Under the pieces are notes generated by a model that searched no databases, was not told the origin of the DNA, and was given only the letters and a program-made list of their open reading frames with translations. DNA of 5,095 bases from NCBI GenBank assembly GCA_934133155.1, contig CAKPAT010000088.1, positions 1 through 5,095 of the forward strand. Reading direction: 5' to 3'. This document shows, piece after piece, positions 1 through 5,095 of the stretch (its first letter is position 1; each line of letters begins with the position of its first letter). The position numbers and the translations under genes were made by a program. The stretch comes from an uncultured Bacilli bacterium (GTDB lineage Bacteria > Bacillota_I > Bacilli_A > RF39 > UBA660).

Positions 1-545
1 GCTCTGGTAAGAGTACGCTTTTACATTTGATTGGTGGTGTTGATAGGCCGACTAGTGGAAAGATTTTCATTGCGGGTAGTGATATTAGTTTATTTGACGA
101 GGATAAGCTTGCTATTTTTAGAAGAAGGCAGATTGGTTTAATTTATCAATTTTATAATTTAATTCCGATTTTAAATGTGGAGGAAAATATTACTTTGCCT
201 TTGGCTTTAGATGGCAGGAATGTTTCTAAAGATGATTTAGATAATCTTATTAAACTTTTAGGTTTAGAAAATAGGAAAAATCATTTACCTAATGAGCTTT
301 CTGGTGGCCAGCAACAAAGAACTTCTATTGGTAGAGCTTTGATAACGAGACCAGCTATTATTTTGGCGGATGAGCCTACTGGAAATTTGGATTCTAAGGC
401 TAGTGAAGAGATTGTTTCTCTTTTGAAAAAATCTAATAGGGATTTTAAGCAAACTATTATTATGATTACGCATAATATGGAGATTGCTAAGTGTGCTGAT
501 AGAATTATTGAAGTTTCTGATGGAAAAATTTCTCGGGAGGTGTAA
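1..545 (+). CDS. ABC transporter ATP-binding protein, MacB/LolD-like, 5'-truncated by the window
   Basis: This is the ATPase subunit that should power the FtsX-type permease encoded directly downstream, acting at the inner face of the membrane. The reading frame is open from the first base. Codons from base 3 read SGKSTLLH, the end of a Walker A motif, so the true start lies before the window and roughly 40 N-terminal residues are missing by comparison with the family. The TTG at 27 is an internal leucine codon, not the start. Visible motifs in order: Walker A end (3-17), Q-loop glutamine (147-149) in IYQFYNL, signature LSGGQQQR (297-320), Walker B ILADEP with catalytic Glu (372-374), D-loop GNLD, and the H-loop His in MITHN (471-473). 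All catalytic motifs seen are intact. The LSGGQQQR and DEPTGNLD wording is typical of ATPases paired with FtsX/MacB permeases. The stop is TAA at 543-545, with the permease starting 2 bases later, so the two are surely co-transcribed. The substrate is unknown. Confidence 0.96.
   Translation, partial: SGKSTLLHLIGGVDRPTSGKIFIAGSDISLFDEDKLAIFRRRQIGLIYQFYNLIPILNVEENITLPLALDGRNVSKDDLDNLIKLLGLENRKNHLPNELSGGQQQRTSIGRALITRPAIILADEPTGNLDSKASEEIVSLLKKSNRDFKQTIIMITHNMEIAKCADRIIEVSDGKISREV
535..542 (+). promoter_or_regulatory. Ribosome binding site of the permease, inside the ATPase 3' end
   Basis: GGGAGGTG lies over the last codons of the ATPase gene, with its GGAGG core at 536-540. It is 7 bases upstream of the TTG at 548. 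This strong match to the 16S rRNA anti-Shine-Dalgarno sequence decides the TTG start and suggests translational coupling of permease to ATPase. Confidence 0.85.
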
Positions 546-547
546 TT

Positions 548-3088
548 TTGGATTTGTTTAAGAAGTTTACTATTAAGAGTTTAAAGCTTAATAGAAAAAG
601 AACTATTGTAACGATTATTGGAATTATGCTTTCGGTGGCACTTATAACGGCTGTTAGTACGATTTATAGTAGTGGTATTAAGTCATTTACCCTTTTTGAG
701 ATTAAGCAAAAGGGTAATTATCATGTATCATTTAGTGGCAATATTGATACTAGTTATTTTAAGAATAATAGGAATATTGAGAATTATTATGTTACTCAAG
801 GTCTTGGGTTTGCTTCGATTAATTCAAGAAATATTAATAAGCCTTATGCTTATGTTTCGGCTTTTTCTAAAGGTGCTTTAGAGAATTTACCTTTAAAGTT
901 TACTTCAGGCAGGCTTCCTTTAAATGATGGTGAAATTATTATCCCAACTCATTTGAAAACTGATGGTGGTGTTAAGTTAAATGTAGGGGATGAAATTACT
1001 TTAAATTTAGGTGATAGGTATTTATCTTCTTCGGATTTTAATGATGAGTATACTGCTGGCGAGGAGCTTATTAATTTAAAAAGTAAAACTTATAAGGTTG
1101 TTGGTGTTTATGAAAGGCTTCCTTATAATATTGAAGGATATAGATTTCCTGGTTATACTTTTGTAACTTATTTGGATAAGCCTAGTGGTGACGGGACTAT
1201 ATATGTGAAGTATACTTCTGAAGGGGTAAAGAATGCTTATAAGGTTACGGCTAATATTTTAGGTGTTGATACTGATCTTTATAGTAAGTTTAAAAGTGGT
1301 AAAGAGCTTACTTCTAAAGAAAGAGAATATTTAGCTTTAGAAGAAAGTAAGTCGGAATATCAAGTAGATAGTTTTAATGATTATTTGATTGGGCTACAGA
1401 CTAATCCTTTAAAGACTTCCGGTGTTGGAGGTCTTAGCACTTCTGTTTTTATTGTTTTATTTATTATTGTGTTTACTTCTATTTTTTGTATTAAAAATAG
1501 TTTTGATATTTCTATTACGGAAAAGATTAAACAATATGGTATTTTGAAAAGTGTTGGGGCGACTAATAAGCAGATTAAAAGAAATGTTTTTTATGAGGCG
1601 ATGATTTTAGGCGGTATTGGTATTTTACTTGGTGTTTTATTAGGCCTTTTAGCTAGCTATTTACTTATTTTGATTAGTAATAAGTTTTTAACGGATAGTT
1701 TTGCTGCTGGTTTTAAATTAGAATTTGATTTTTCTTTGGTAGCTATTTTATTTTCTATTTTTCTTGGTGCTGTTACGATTTATTTTTCGGCTTTTAGAGG
1801 GGCTAAAAGGGCGTCTTTAATGCCGGCAATTTATTCGATTAAAAATAGTGCTGATCTTAGTATTAATCCTAAAGATGTTAAGTCTTCTAAGATTATTAAA
1901 AAGATTTTTGGGGTTTGCGGTGATATTTCTTATAAGAATTTGAAGAGAAATAAGAAGAAATATAGGACGACGGTTATTTCGATTACTGTTTCGGTGTTTA
2001 TGTTTATTAGTCTTTATAGTTTTCTATTTTTGGCAAGTTCTTCTTTAAAAGAGGAGATTAAAAGTACTGATTATGATATTAGTTTGACGGTTTATAATGA
2101 TACTGATAAGATTTATAAGGTGGCATCTTCTTCTTTAACTCGGAATTATACGATTTCCAGTTCTTTTTATGTGGATATTAATAATCCAAAGTTTAGCAAG
2201 GATTATTTGAATTTTATGGGTAATGGCGATAATGGATATTTACTTATTGTGTCTATTAATGATGAGGCTTATTTGAAGTATATTAAAGAGCTTAATTTGA
2301 ATTATGACGATATTAAAGATAAGGGTATTTTATGTGATTATGATAAGTTTGTTAATGAGAAAAATAAGACTAAATATTTTAAGGAGTTTGCTTATCAAAA
2401 AGGTGATATGATTTTTGGAAGTTTGTCTGAGGAAGATAATAAAAATATCAGTCTTGAAGTAGGCTATGTAAGCAAGGTTAAACCTTTTGGTCTTACTGGT
2501 AAGACTTCGATGGTTATTGTTTCTGATAGTACTTTTAAAAATTTTAAAACGAATGATATGAAGCTTTTGTATTTTGATGTTAATGATGCGGATAGTTTTC
2601 AAGAATATGTAGAAAATATTATGGCTGGTGAAAATTATAGTATTGATAATGTTTCTGAAAATGTGCGAACAATAAGTAATCTTTATACTTTAATTGGTAT
2701 ATTTCTTTATGGCTTTATTATTGTTATTTCTTTAATTGGTATTACTAATATTTTTAATACGATAACAACTAATATGGAGCTTAGAAGAGGTGAATTTGCG
2801 ACTTTAAAATCGATTGGTATGACAAAGCGTGAATTTAATAAAATGATTAGGCTTGAAAGTTTATTTATGGGATTTAGATCACTTTTATTTGGAATTATTT
2901 TAGGTATTTTATTTTCTTATTTGATTTATATTCCTTTAAATTATGGTGCACCTTATGAACTTCCTGTTTTTGCTATTTTGATTTCTATTTTAGCAGTTAT
3001 TTGTTTAATATCAGTAATTATGCGTTTTTCGGTTAGAAAATTTAATAAGCAGAATATTATAGAGACGATACGCAATGAAAATATATAG
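548..3088 (+). CDS. FtsX-family ABC transporter permease with two large extracytoplasmic domains
   Basis: This 846-residue membrane subunit is the partner of the upstream ATPase. The TTG start is supported by the ribosome binding site 7 bases before it. By hydrophobicity I read eight membrane segments: about 19-42, 296-316, 351-377, 396-416, 473-497, 712-734, 771-795 and 804-826. Between segments 1-2 and 5-6 lie large hydrophilic domains (about 43-293 and 498-710), expected outside the membrane. The protein is an internal duplication. Each half starts with a basic LK-x-N-rich stretch before its first helix (8-20 and 461-474). Each half also carries the FtsX cytoplasmic motif: GILKSVGATNKQ near 331-342 and ATLKSIGMTKRE near 751-762. 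In the family such permeases work as mechanotransmitters or export/extraction machines for lipoproteins, peptides or lipids. BceB differs, having ten segments and one large loop. No tryptophan is present. The extracellular domains match nothing I recognise, so the substrate is open; an envelope-stress or peptide-handling role is inference. Confidence 0.93.
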   Translation: MDLFKKFTIKSLKLNRKRTIVTIIGIMLSVALITAVSTIYSSGIKSFTLFEIKQKGNYHVSFSGNIDTSYFKNNRNIENYYVTQGLGFASINSRNINKPYAYVSAFSKGALENLPLKFTSGRLPLNDGEIIIPTHLKTDGGVKLNVGDEITLNLGDRYLSSSDFNDEYTAGEELINLKSKTYKVVGVYERLPYNIEGYRFPGYTFVTYLDKPSGDGTIYVKYTSEGVKNAYKVTANILGVDTDLYSKFKSGKELTSKEREYLALEESKSEYQVDSFNDYLIGLQTNPLKTSGVGGLSTSVFIVLFIIVFTSIFCIKNSFDISITEKIKQYGILKSVGATNKQIKRNVFYEAMILGGIGILLGVLLGLLASYLLILISNKFLTDSFAAGFKLEFDFSLVAILFSIFLGAVTIYFSAFRGAKRASLMPAIYSIKNSADLSINPKDVKSSKIIKKIFGVCGDISYKNLKRNKKKYRTTVISITVSVFMFISLYSFLFLASSSLKEEIKSTDYDISLTVYNDTDKIYKVASSSLTRNYTISSSFYVDINNPKFSKDYLNFMGNGDNGYLLIVSINDEAYLKYIKELNLNYDDIKDKGILCDYDKFVNEKNKTKYFKEFAYQKGDMIFGSLSEEDNKNISLEVGYVSKVKPFGLTGKTSMVIVSDSTFKNFKTNDMKLLYFDVNDADSFQEYVENIMAGENYSIDNVSENVRTISNLYTLIGIFLYGFIIVISLIGITNIFNTITTNMELRRGEFATLKSIGMTKREFNKMIRLESLFMGFRSLLFGIILGILFSYLIYIPLNYGAPYELPVFAILISILAVICLISVIMRFSVRKFNKQNIIETIRNENI

Positions 3089-3105
3089 GCTTTAAGCCTT
3101 TTTTT
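3087..3105 (+). terminator. Small hairpin plus T-tract after the permease (weak or partial terminator)
   Basis: AGGCT (3087-3091) can pair with AGCCT (3095-3099) around a three-base loop, and seven T follow (3099-3105). The hairpin begins within the permease stop codon (3086-3088). The layout is that of an intrinsic terminator, but a 5-bp stem is short, so I expect partial termination at most. That would lower, not abolish, read-through from the transporter genes into the two-component genes. Confidence 0.5.
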
Positions 3106-3108
3106 CTG

Positions 3109-3114
3109 TATAAT
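3109..3114 (+). promoter_or_regulatory. Candidate -10 box (TATAAT) for the two-component genes
   Basis: A perfect TATAAT hexamer lies just after the T-tract. No TTGACA-like -35 is visible at 16-18 bases spacing (the sequence there is around TAGGCT) and the TGn extension is not in register, so any promoter would be weak or need an activator. Predicted initiation is near 3120-3122, which would start the transcript at the ribosome binding site itself, with a leader of about 15 bases. A chance hexamer in AT-rich DNA is a real alternative. Confidence 0.4.
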
Positions 3115-3120
3115 AGGTTT

Positions 3121-3130
3121 AGGAAGTGAT
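3121..3130 (+). promoter_or_regulatory. Extended ribosome binding site of the response regulator
   Basis: AGGAAGTGAT matches the ideal AGGAGGTGAT at nine of ten positions. It lies before the TTG at 3136. An in-frame TGA at 3127-3129 rules out any earlier start in this frame, and the receiver's first strand (ILLVEDN) begins right after the TTG, so this site fixes the start codon. Confidence 0.8.
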
Positions 3131-3135
3131 TTTGT

Positions 3136-3780
3136 TTGAGTATACTTTTAGTTGAGGATAATTATTCTATCGCGTCAGCTTTAGAGATTGCTTTGAAGCG
3201 CACAGGGTATGTTTTTTATCATGCTTCTTCTTTTAAAGAAGGGGTTAATTTTTTAAAGGATAATTTGGTTTCTTTGATTATTTTAGATGTAACTTTGCCA
3301 GATGGTAGTGGTTTTGATTTGTATAGTGATTTTATTAAGGAGAAAAATATTCCTACTTTGTTTTTAACGGCTAGGGATGAGGAAGATTATATTGTGCATG
3401 GCTTAGAAATTGGGGCGGAAGATTATGTGACAAAACCTTTTTTGATGAATGAGCTTTTGATTAGGATTAGTAAGATTTTATCACGCAGTAAAAGTGTTAT
3501 TAAGGTTTCTGATATTGTTTATGATATGGGTAAGATGTGTGTTTATAAAAATGGTGAGGTTATTTCTTTTAGCACGATTGAGATAAAGATTTTAAACGTT
3601 TTGTTTTTGAATATTAATAAAGTGGTAAGTAGGGAAATGCTTATTGAGCTTATTTGGGAGGCGACGGGTAATGATGTTTATGATCATACGATAACAGTTT
3701 ATTTAAAAAGGATTAGGAATAAACTTGGGACGGATATAATTAAAACGGTTAAAGGAATAGTGTATAGGATAGATGAATGA
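3136..3780 (+). CDS. OmpR/PhoB-family response regulator
   Basis: This is a 214-residue cytoplasmic transcription regulator, slightly short of the usual 220-240 for the family but complete. The receiver domain (about 2-115) has the acidic pair E7-D8 in LLVEDN, the phospho-acceptor D51 in LIILDVTLPDG (codon 3286-3288), T78 in FLTA, and K100 in YVTKPF with the switch aromatic Y97. A winged-helix DNA-binding domain fills about 124-213. It has the recognition-helix region DHTITVYLKRIRNKL and the C-terminal hairpin TVKGIVYRI. All residues needed for phosphorylation are present. The start is TTG, fixed by an upstream in-frame stop and a strong ribosome binding site. The kinase gene downstream overlaps its end by 8 bases, so that kinase is almost certainly its partner. 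Its probable target is the adjacent transporter operon, by analogy with Bce-type modules, but the transporter promoter is outside the window, so no operator can be shown. Confidence 0.96.
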   Translation: MSILLVEDNYSIASALEIALKRTGYVFYHASSFKEGVNFLKDNLVSLIILDVTLPDGSGFDLYSDFIKEKNIPTLFLTARDEEDYIVHGLEIGAEDYVTKPFLMNELLIRISKILSRSKSVIKVSDIVYDMGKMCVYKNGEVISFSTIEIKILNVLFLNINKVVSREMLIELIWEATGNDVYDHTITVYLKRIRNKLGTDIIKTVKGIVYRIDE

Positions 3781-4957
3781 TTTTGAATTTAAGAAAAGCG
3801 TTAGGATTTTTGGATTATTTGTTTTGCTTTTTGTTTTAATTTTATGTTTTGTTAGTTTTTTGTTTTATAGATCTTATACTTTAAATTTTAATGAAAAGAT
3901 TGATAGTGTAGTATCTTTAATTAAAAAAAACTATCCAAATGTTACTGATGATGAGATTATGGACGTTTTAAATGATAATTCTTCTGGCTTTTTAGAAAAG
4001 TATGGGATTGATGTTTCTTCTTCGGCTGTTTTAGAAAATGATTTGTTTTTTAAAAGATTTATATTTATTTTAATTTTGGTTATTGCTATTTTTTCTTTTG
4101 TTTTTTTGTTTGTTTTTTCAAGAAATAATAAGAAAAAAAATAAAGATATTTTAGAGATTGCGGATTATGTTTCTAGAATTAATAATGGTGATTTTCATAT
4201 TGATATTGATAAAAATGCGGAAGGCGATATGTCTATTTTAAAAAATGAGGTTTATAAGACGATGGTTATGCTTTCAACTTTGGCGGATAATTCTTTAAAT
4301 GATAAGCTTACTTTAAAAAGATTTTTAGAAGATATATCACATCAGATTAAAACGCCTTTAACTTCTATTTTGCTTTCTTTGGATAATTTGGAATGTGCGG
4401 ATAAGAAGGCTATTAAAGTGATTAAAAAAGATGTTTTGAATATTAGTTTTTTGGTGCAGTCGATTTTAAAACTTTCAAGGTTTGATACAAATACGGTTGA
4501 TTTTATTAATAGTGAGGTTAATCTATCTGATTTTCTTAATTCTTCTTTAGAAAAGGTTAGTGCTTTAAGTGAACTTAAGGGTATTGATATTGATGTTTTA
4601 GAGTGTGATAATGTTACTATTAATTTTGATAGTTACTGGCAGTGTGAGGCTTTAACAAATGTTTTAAAAAATGCGGTGGAACATGCTTCTAGTTTGGTTA
4701 CGGTAAATGTTTTGAAAAATAATGTTTTTTTGGAAATATCGATCACTAATGATGGTGATTTGATTTCTTCAAATGATTTAAAGCATGTTTTCGAAAGATT
4801 TTATAGAGGAAAAGGTGCTTTAAATGATAGTGTTGGTATTGGTCTTGCACTTTCTAAGGCGATTATTGAAAGTGCTGGTGGTATGATTTTAGTGGATAAT
4901 AAAGGTAAAACGACTTTTAAAATTAGATATTTTAATTTAAAAACGCCCTATAATTAG
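3773..4957 (+). CDS. Membrane sensor histidine kinase
   Basis: This 394-residue kinase should autophosphorylate and pass phosphate to D51 of the preceding regulator. Membrane helices lie at about 12-33 and 95-115. Between them is a short outside segment of about 60 residues with no sensor domain that I recognise. A HAMP-like linker follows (about 117-165), then the dimerisation/H-box with H190 in FLEDISHQIKTPLTS. The ATP-binding domain follows: N-box N296/N300 in TNVLKNAVEHAS, G1-like box TNDGDLIS (325-332), F-box FERFYRG (340-346) and G2 box VGIGLALSKAII (354-365). The G1 box has Asn-Asp-Gly where most kinases have Asp-Asn-Gly; CusS-like kinases also have Asn at this place, so activity is still expected. 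The ATG start overlaps the regulator stop (ATGAATGA) and is preceded only by a weak AGGA at 3766-3769, so it probably depends on translational coupling. The outside segment is longer than in BceS-type intramembrane kinases (under about 25 residues). It may sense a ligand itself or through the transporter. Confidence 0.95.
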   Translation: MNDFEFKKSVRIFGLFVLLFVLILCFVSFLFYRSYTLNFNEKIDSVVSLIKKNYPNVTDDEIMDVLNDNSSGFLEKYGIDVSSSAVLENDLFFKRFIFILILVIAIFSFVFLFVFSRNNKKKNKDILEIADYVSRINNGDFHIDIDKNAEGDMSILKNEVYKTMVMLSTLADNSLNDKLTLKRFLEDISHQIKTPLTSILLSLDNLECADKKAIKVIKKDVLNISFLVQSILKLSRFDTNTVDFINSEVNLSDFLNSSLEKVSALSELKGIDIDVLECDNVTINFDSYWQCEALTNVLKNAVEHASSLVTVNVLKNNVFLEISITNDGDLISSNDLKHVFERFYRGKGALNDSVGIGLALSKAIIESAGGMILVDNKGKTTFKIRYFNLKTPYN

Positions 4958-4965
4958 AGCGTTTT
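4940..4965. terminator. Bidirectional terminator-like hairpin between convergent genes
   Basis: AAAACGC (4940-4946) pairs with GCGTTTT (4959-4965). After one C-A mismatch, CTA (4948-4950) pairs with TAG (4955-4957) around a TAAT loop. A-rich sequence on the left and T on the right give a U-tract in both directions, about four on the + transcript (partly in the stem) and five on the - transcript. It lies across the 3' ends of both coding regions, a fitting place for a shared terminator. The U-tracts are short, so efficiency is uncertain. Confidence 0.7.
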
Positions 4966-5095
4966 ATCACCTTGATAGATGTTTCTTTTTTTCATTTCTT
5001 TATCAATATCATTTAATACTATTCTTTTTTTAGGTAGCCATTTTGGGGCGATTAGTTCTTCTTTGTCGGGGTCACCAGTTAGTCTTTGAATGACG
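4954..5095 (-). CDS. C-terminal end of an unrecognised convergent gene (partial)
   Basis: On the minus strand a frame is open from the window edge (first full codon 5094-5092) to a TAA at 4956-4954, giving 46 residues. It contains RLTGDPDKEELIAPKWLP, then a basic stretch KKR, and ends in NIYQGDKTL. The start lies beyond the window. It is strongly charged, has no membrane segment, and matches no family that I can name. Evidence that it is real: it stays open to the edge while at least one other minus frame stops early (TGA within the last 25 bases of the window), its composition is protein-like with a Trp and several Pro, and it ends exactly at a bidirectional terminator facing the kinase gene. 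It uses more C-ending codons and CTA leucines than the + strand genes, as expected for a gene on the opposite replication strand. Its end overlaps the kinase end by 4 bases. Confidence 0.7.
   Translation of the reverse strand, partial: VIQRLTGDPDKEELIAPKWLPKKRIVLNDIDKEMKKRNIYQGDKTL

Noticed and set aside
27..29. TTG at 27 as the start of the ATPase
   Set aside because: The frame is open upstream and encodes SGKSTLLH of the Walker A motif, so the start is before the window.
285..473. Minus-strand open frame of 62 codons inside the ATPase gene
   Set aside because: It lies opposite the signature, Walker B and H-loop of a clear ATPase, has low-complexity basic/serine content, and has no ribosome binding site that I can see.
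672..881. Plus-strand open frame of 69 codons inside the permease gene
   Set aside because: It is an out-of-frame reading of the permease that gives a Leu/Ile-rich string, as expected from AT-rich shifted codons.
2330..2602. Minus-strand open frame of 90 codons inside the permease gene
   Set aside because: It is fully contained in the second outside domain of the permease, with Ile/Lys/Phe-rich composition typical of antisense reading of AT-rich coding DNA.
1..3088. Naming the transporter bceAB, macB or vex
   Set aside because: Motifs show the superfamily only. Permease topology differs from BceB, and no substrate evidence is present.
1..5095. Mycoplasma-type code (TGA as Trp)
   Set aside because: TGA serves as the stop of the response regulator, an in-frame TGA precedes its start, and Trp codons seen are TGG.
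1..5095. CRISPR arrays, insertion sequences, tRNA or rRNA genes
   Set aside because: I saw no regularly spaced direct repeats, terminal inverted repeats with a transposase, or structured RNA gene signatures; nearly all bases are in coding regions.

Overview
The window is AT-rich DNA (near 30% G+C or lower by eye) from a low-GC Gram-positive-type bacterium. The FtsX-type transporter linked to an OmpR/histidine-kinase pair, strong GGAGGTG-like ribosome binding sites, frequent TTG starts and A/T-ending codons fit Bacillota or a gut Mollicutes/Erysipelotrichia-like relative. TGA ends the response regulator and tryptophan is encoded by TGG, so the standard bacterial code applies, not the Mycoplasma code. 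Species cannot be named from the sequence alone.

Layout: (1) 1-545 (+) is the 3' part of an ABC ATPase gene, cut by the window edge inside its Walker A motif. (2) 548-3088 (+) is an 846-residue permease with two FtsX modules and two large extracytoplasmic domains, starting two bases after the ATPase stop. (3) A 47-base junction holds a small hairpin with a T-tract, a TATAAT box and a strong ribosome binding site. (4) 3136-3780 (+) is an OmpR-family response regulator. (5) 3773-4957 (+) is a membrane histidine kinase whose start overlaps the regulator's end by 8 bases. (6) 4954-5095 (-) is the C-terminal end of a convergent gene that I do not recognise. Its stop codon overlaps the kinase stop codon, and both stops lie inside a terminator-like hairpin.

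The four + strand genes look like one functional module: an ATPase and permease of the MacB/FtsX (type VII) ABC superfamily, plus a two-component system that probably controls or senses through the transporter. By family analogy (Bce-, Vex/Vnc- and MacB-type modules) such sets often deal with antimicrobial peptides, bacteriocins or other cell-envelope-active molecules. The substrate cannot be read from this sequence. The permease does not have the BceB layout, so it should not be called bacitracin resistance.

The module is a known type of architecture and not a plainly new system. The more distinctive points are the very tight gene junctions (terminator/promoter/ribosome binding site in 47 bases; overlapping antiparallel stops inside a hairpin), the strong strand asymmetry of base composition, and the convergent partial gene with different codon choice.
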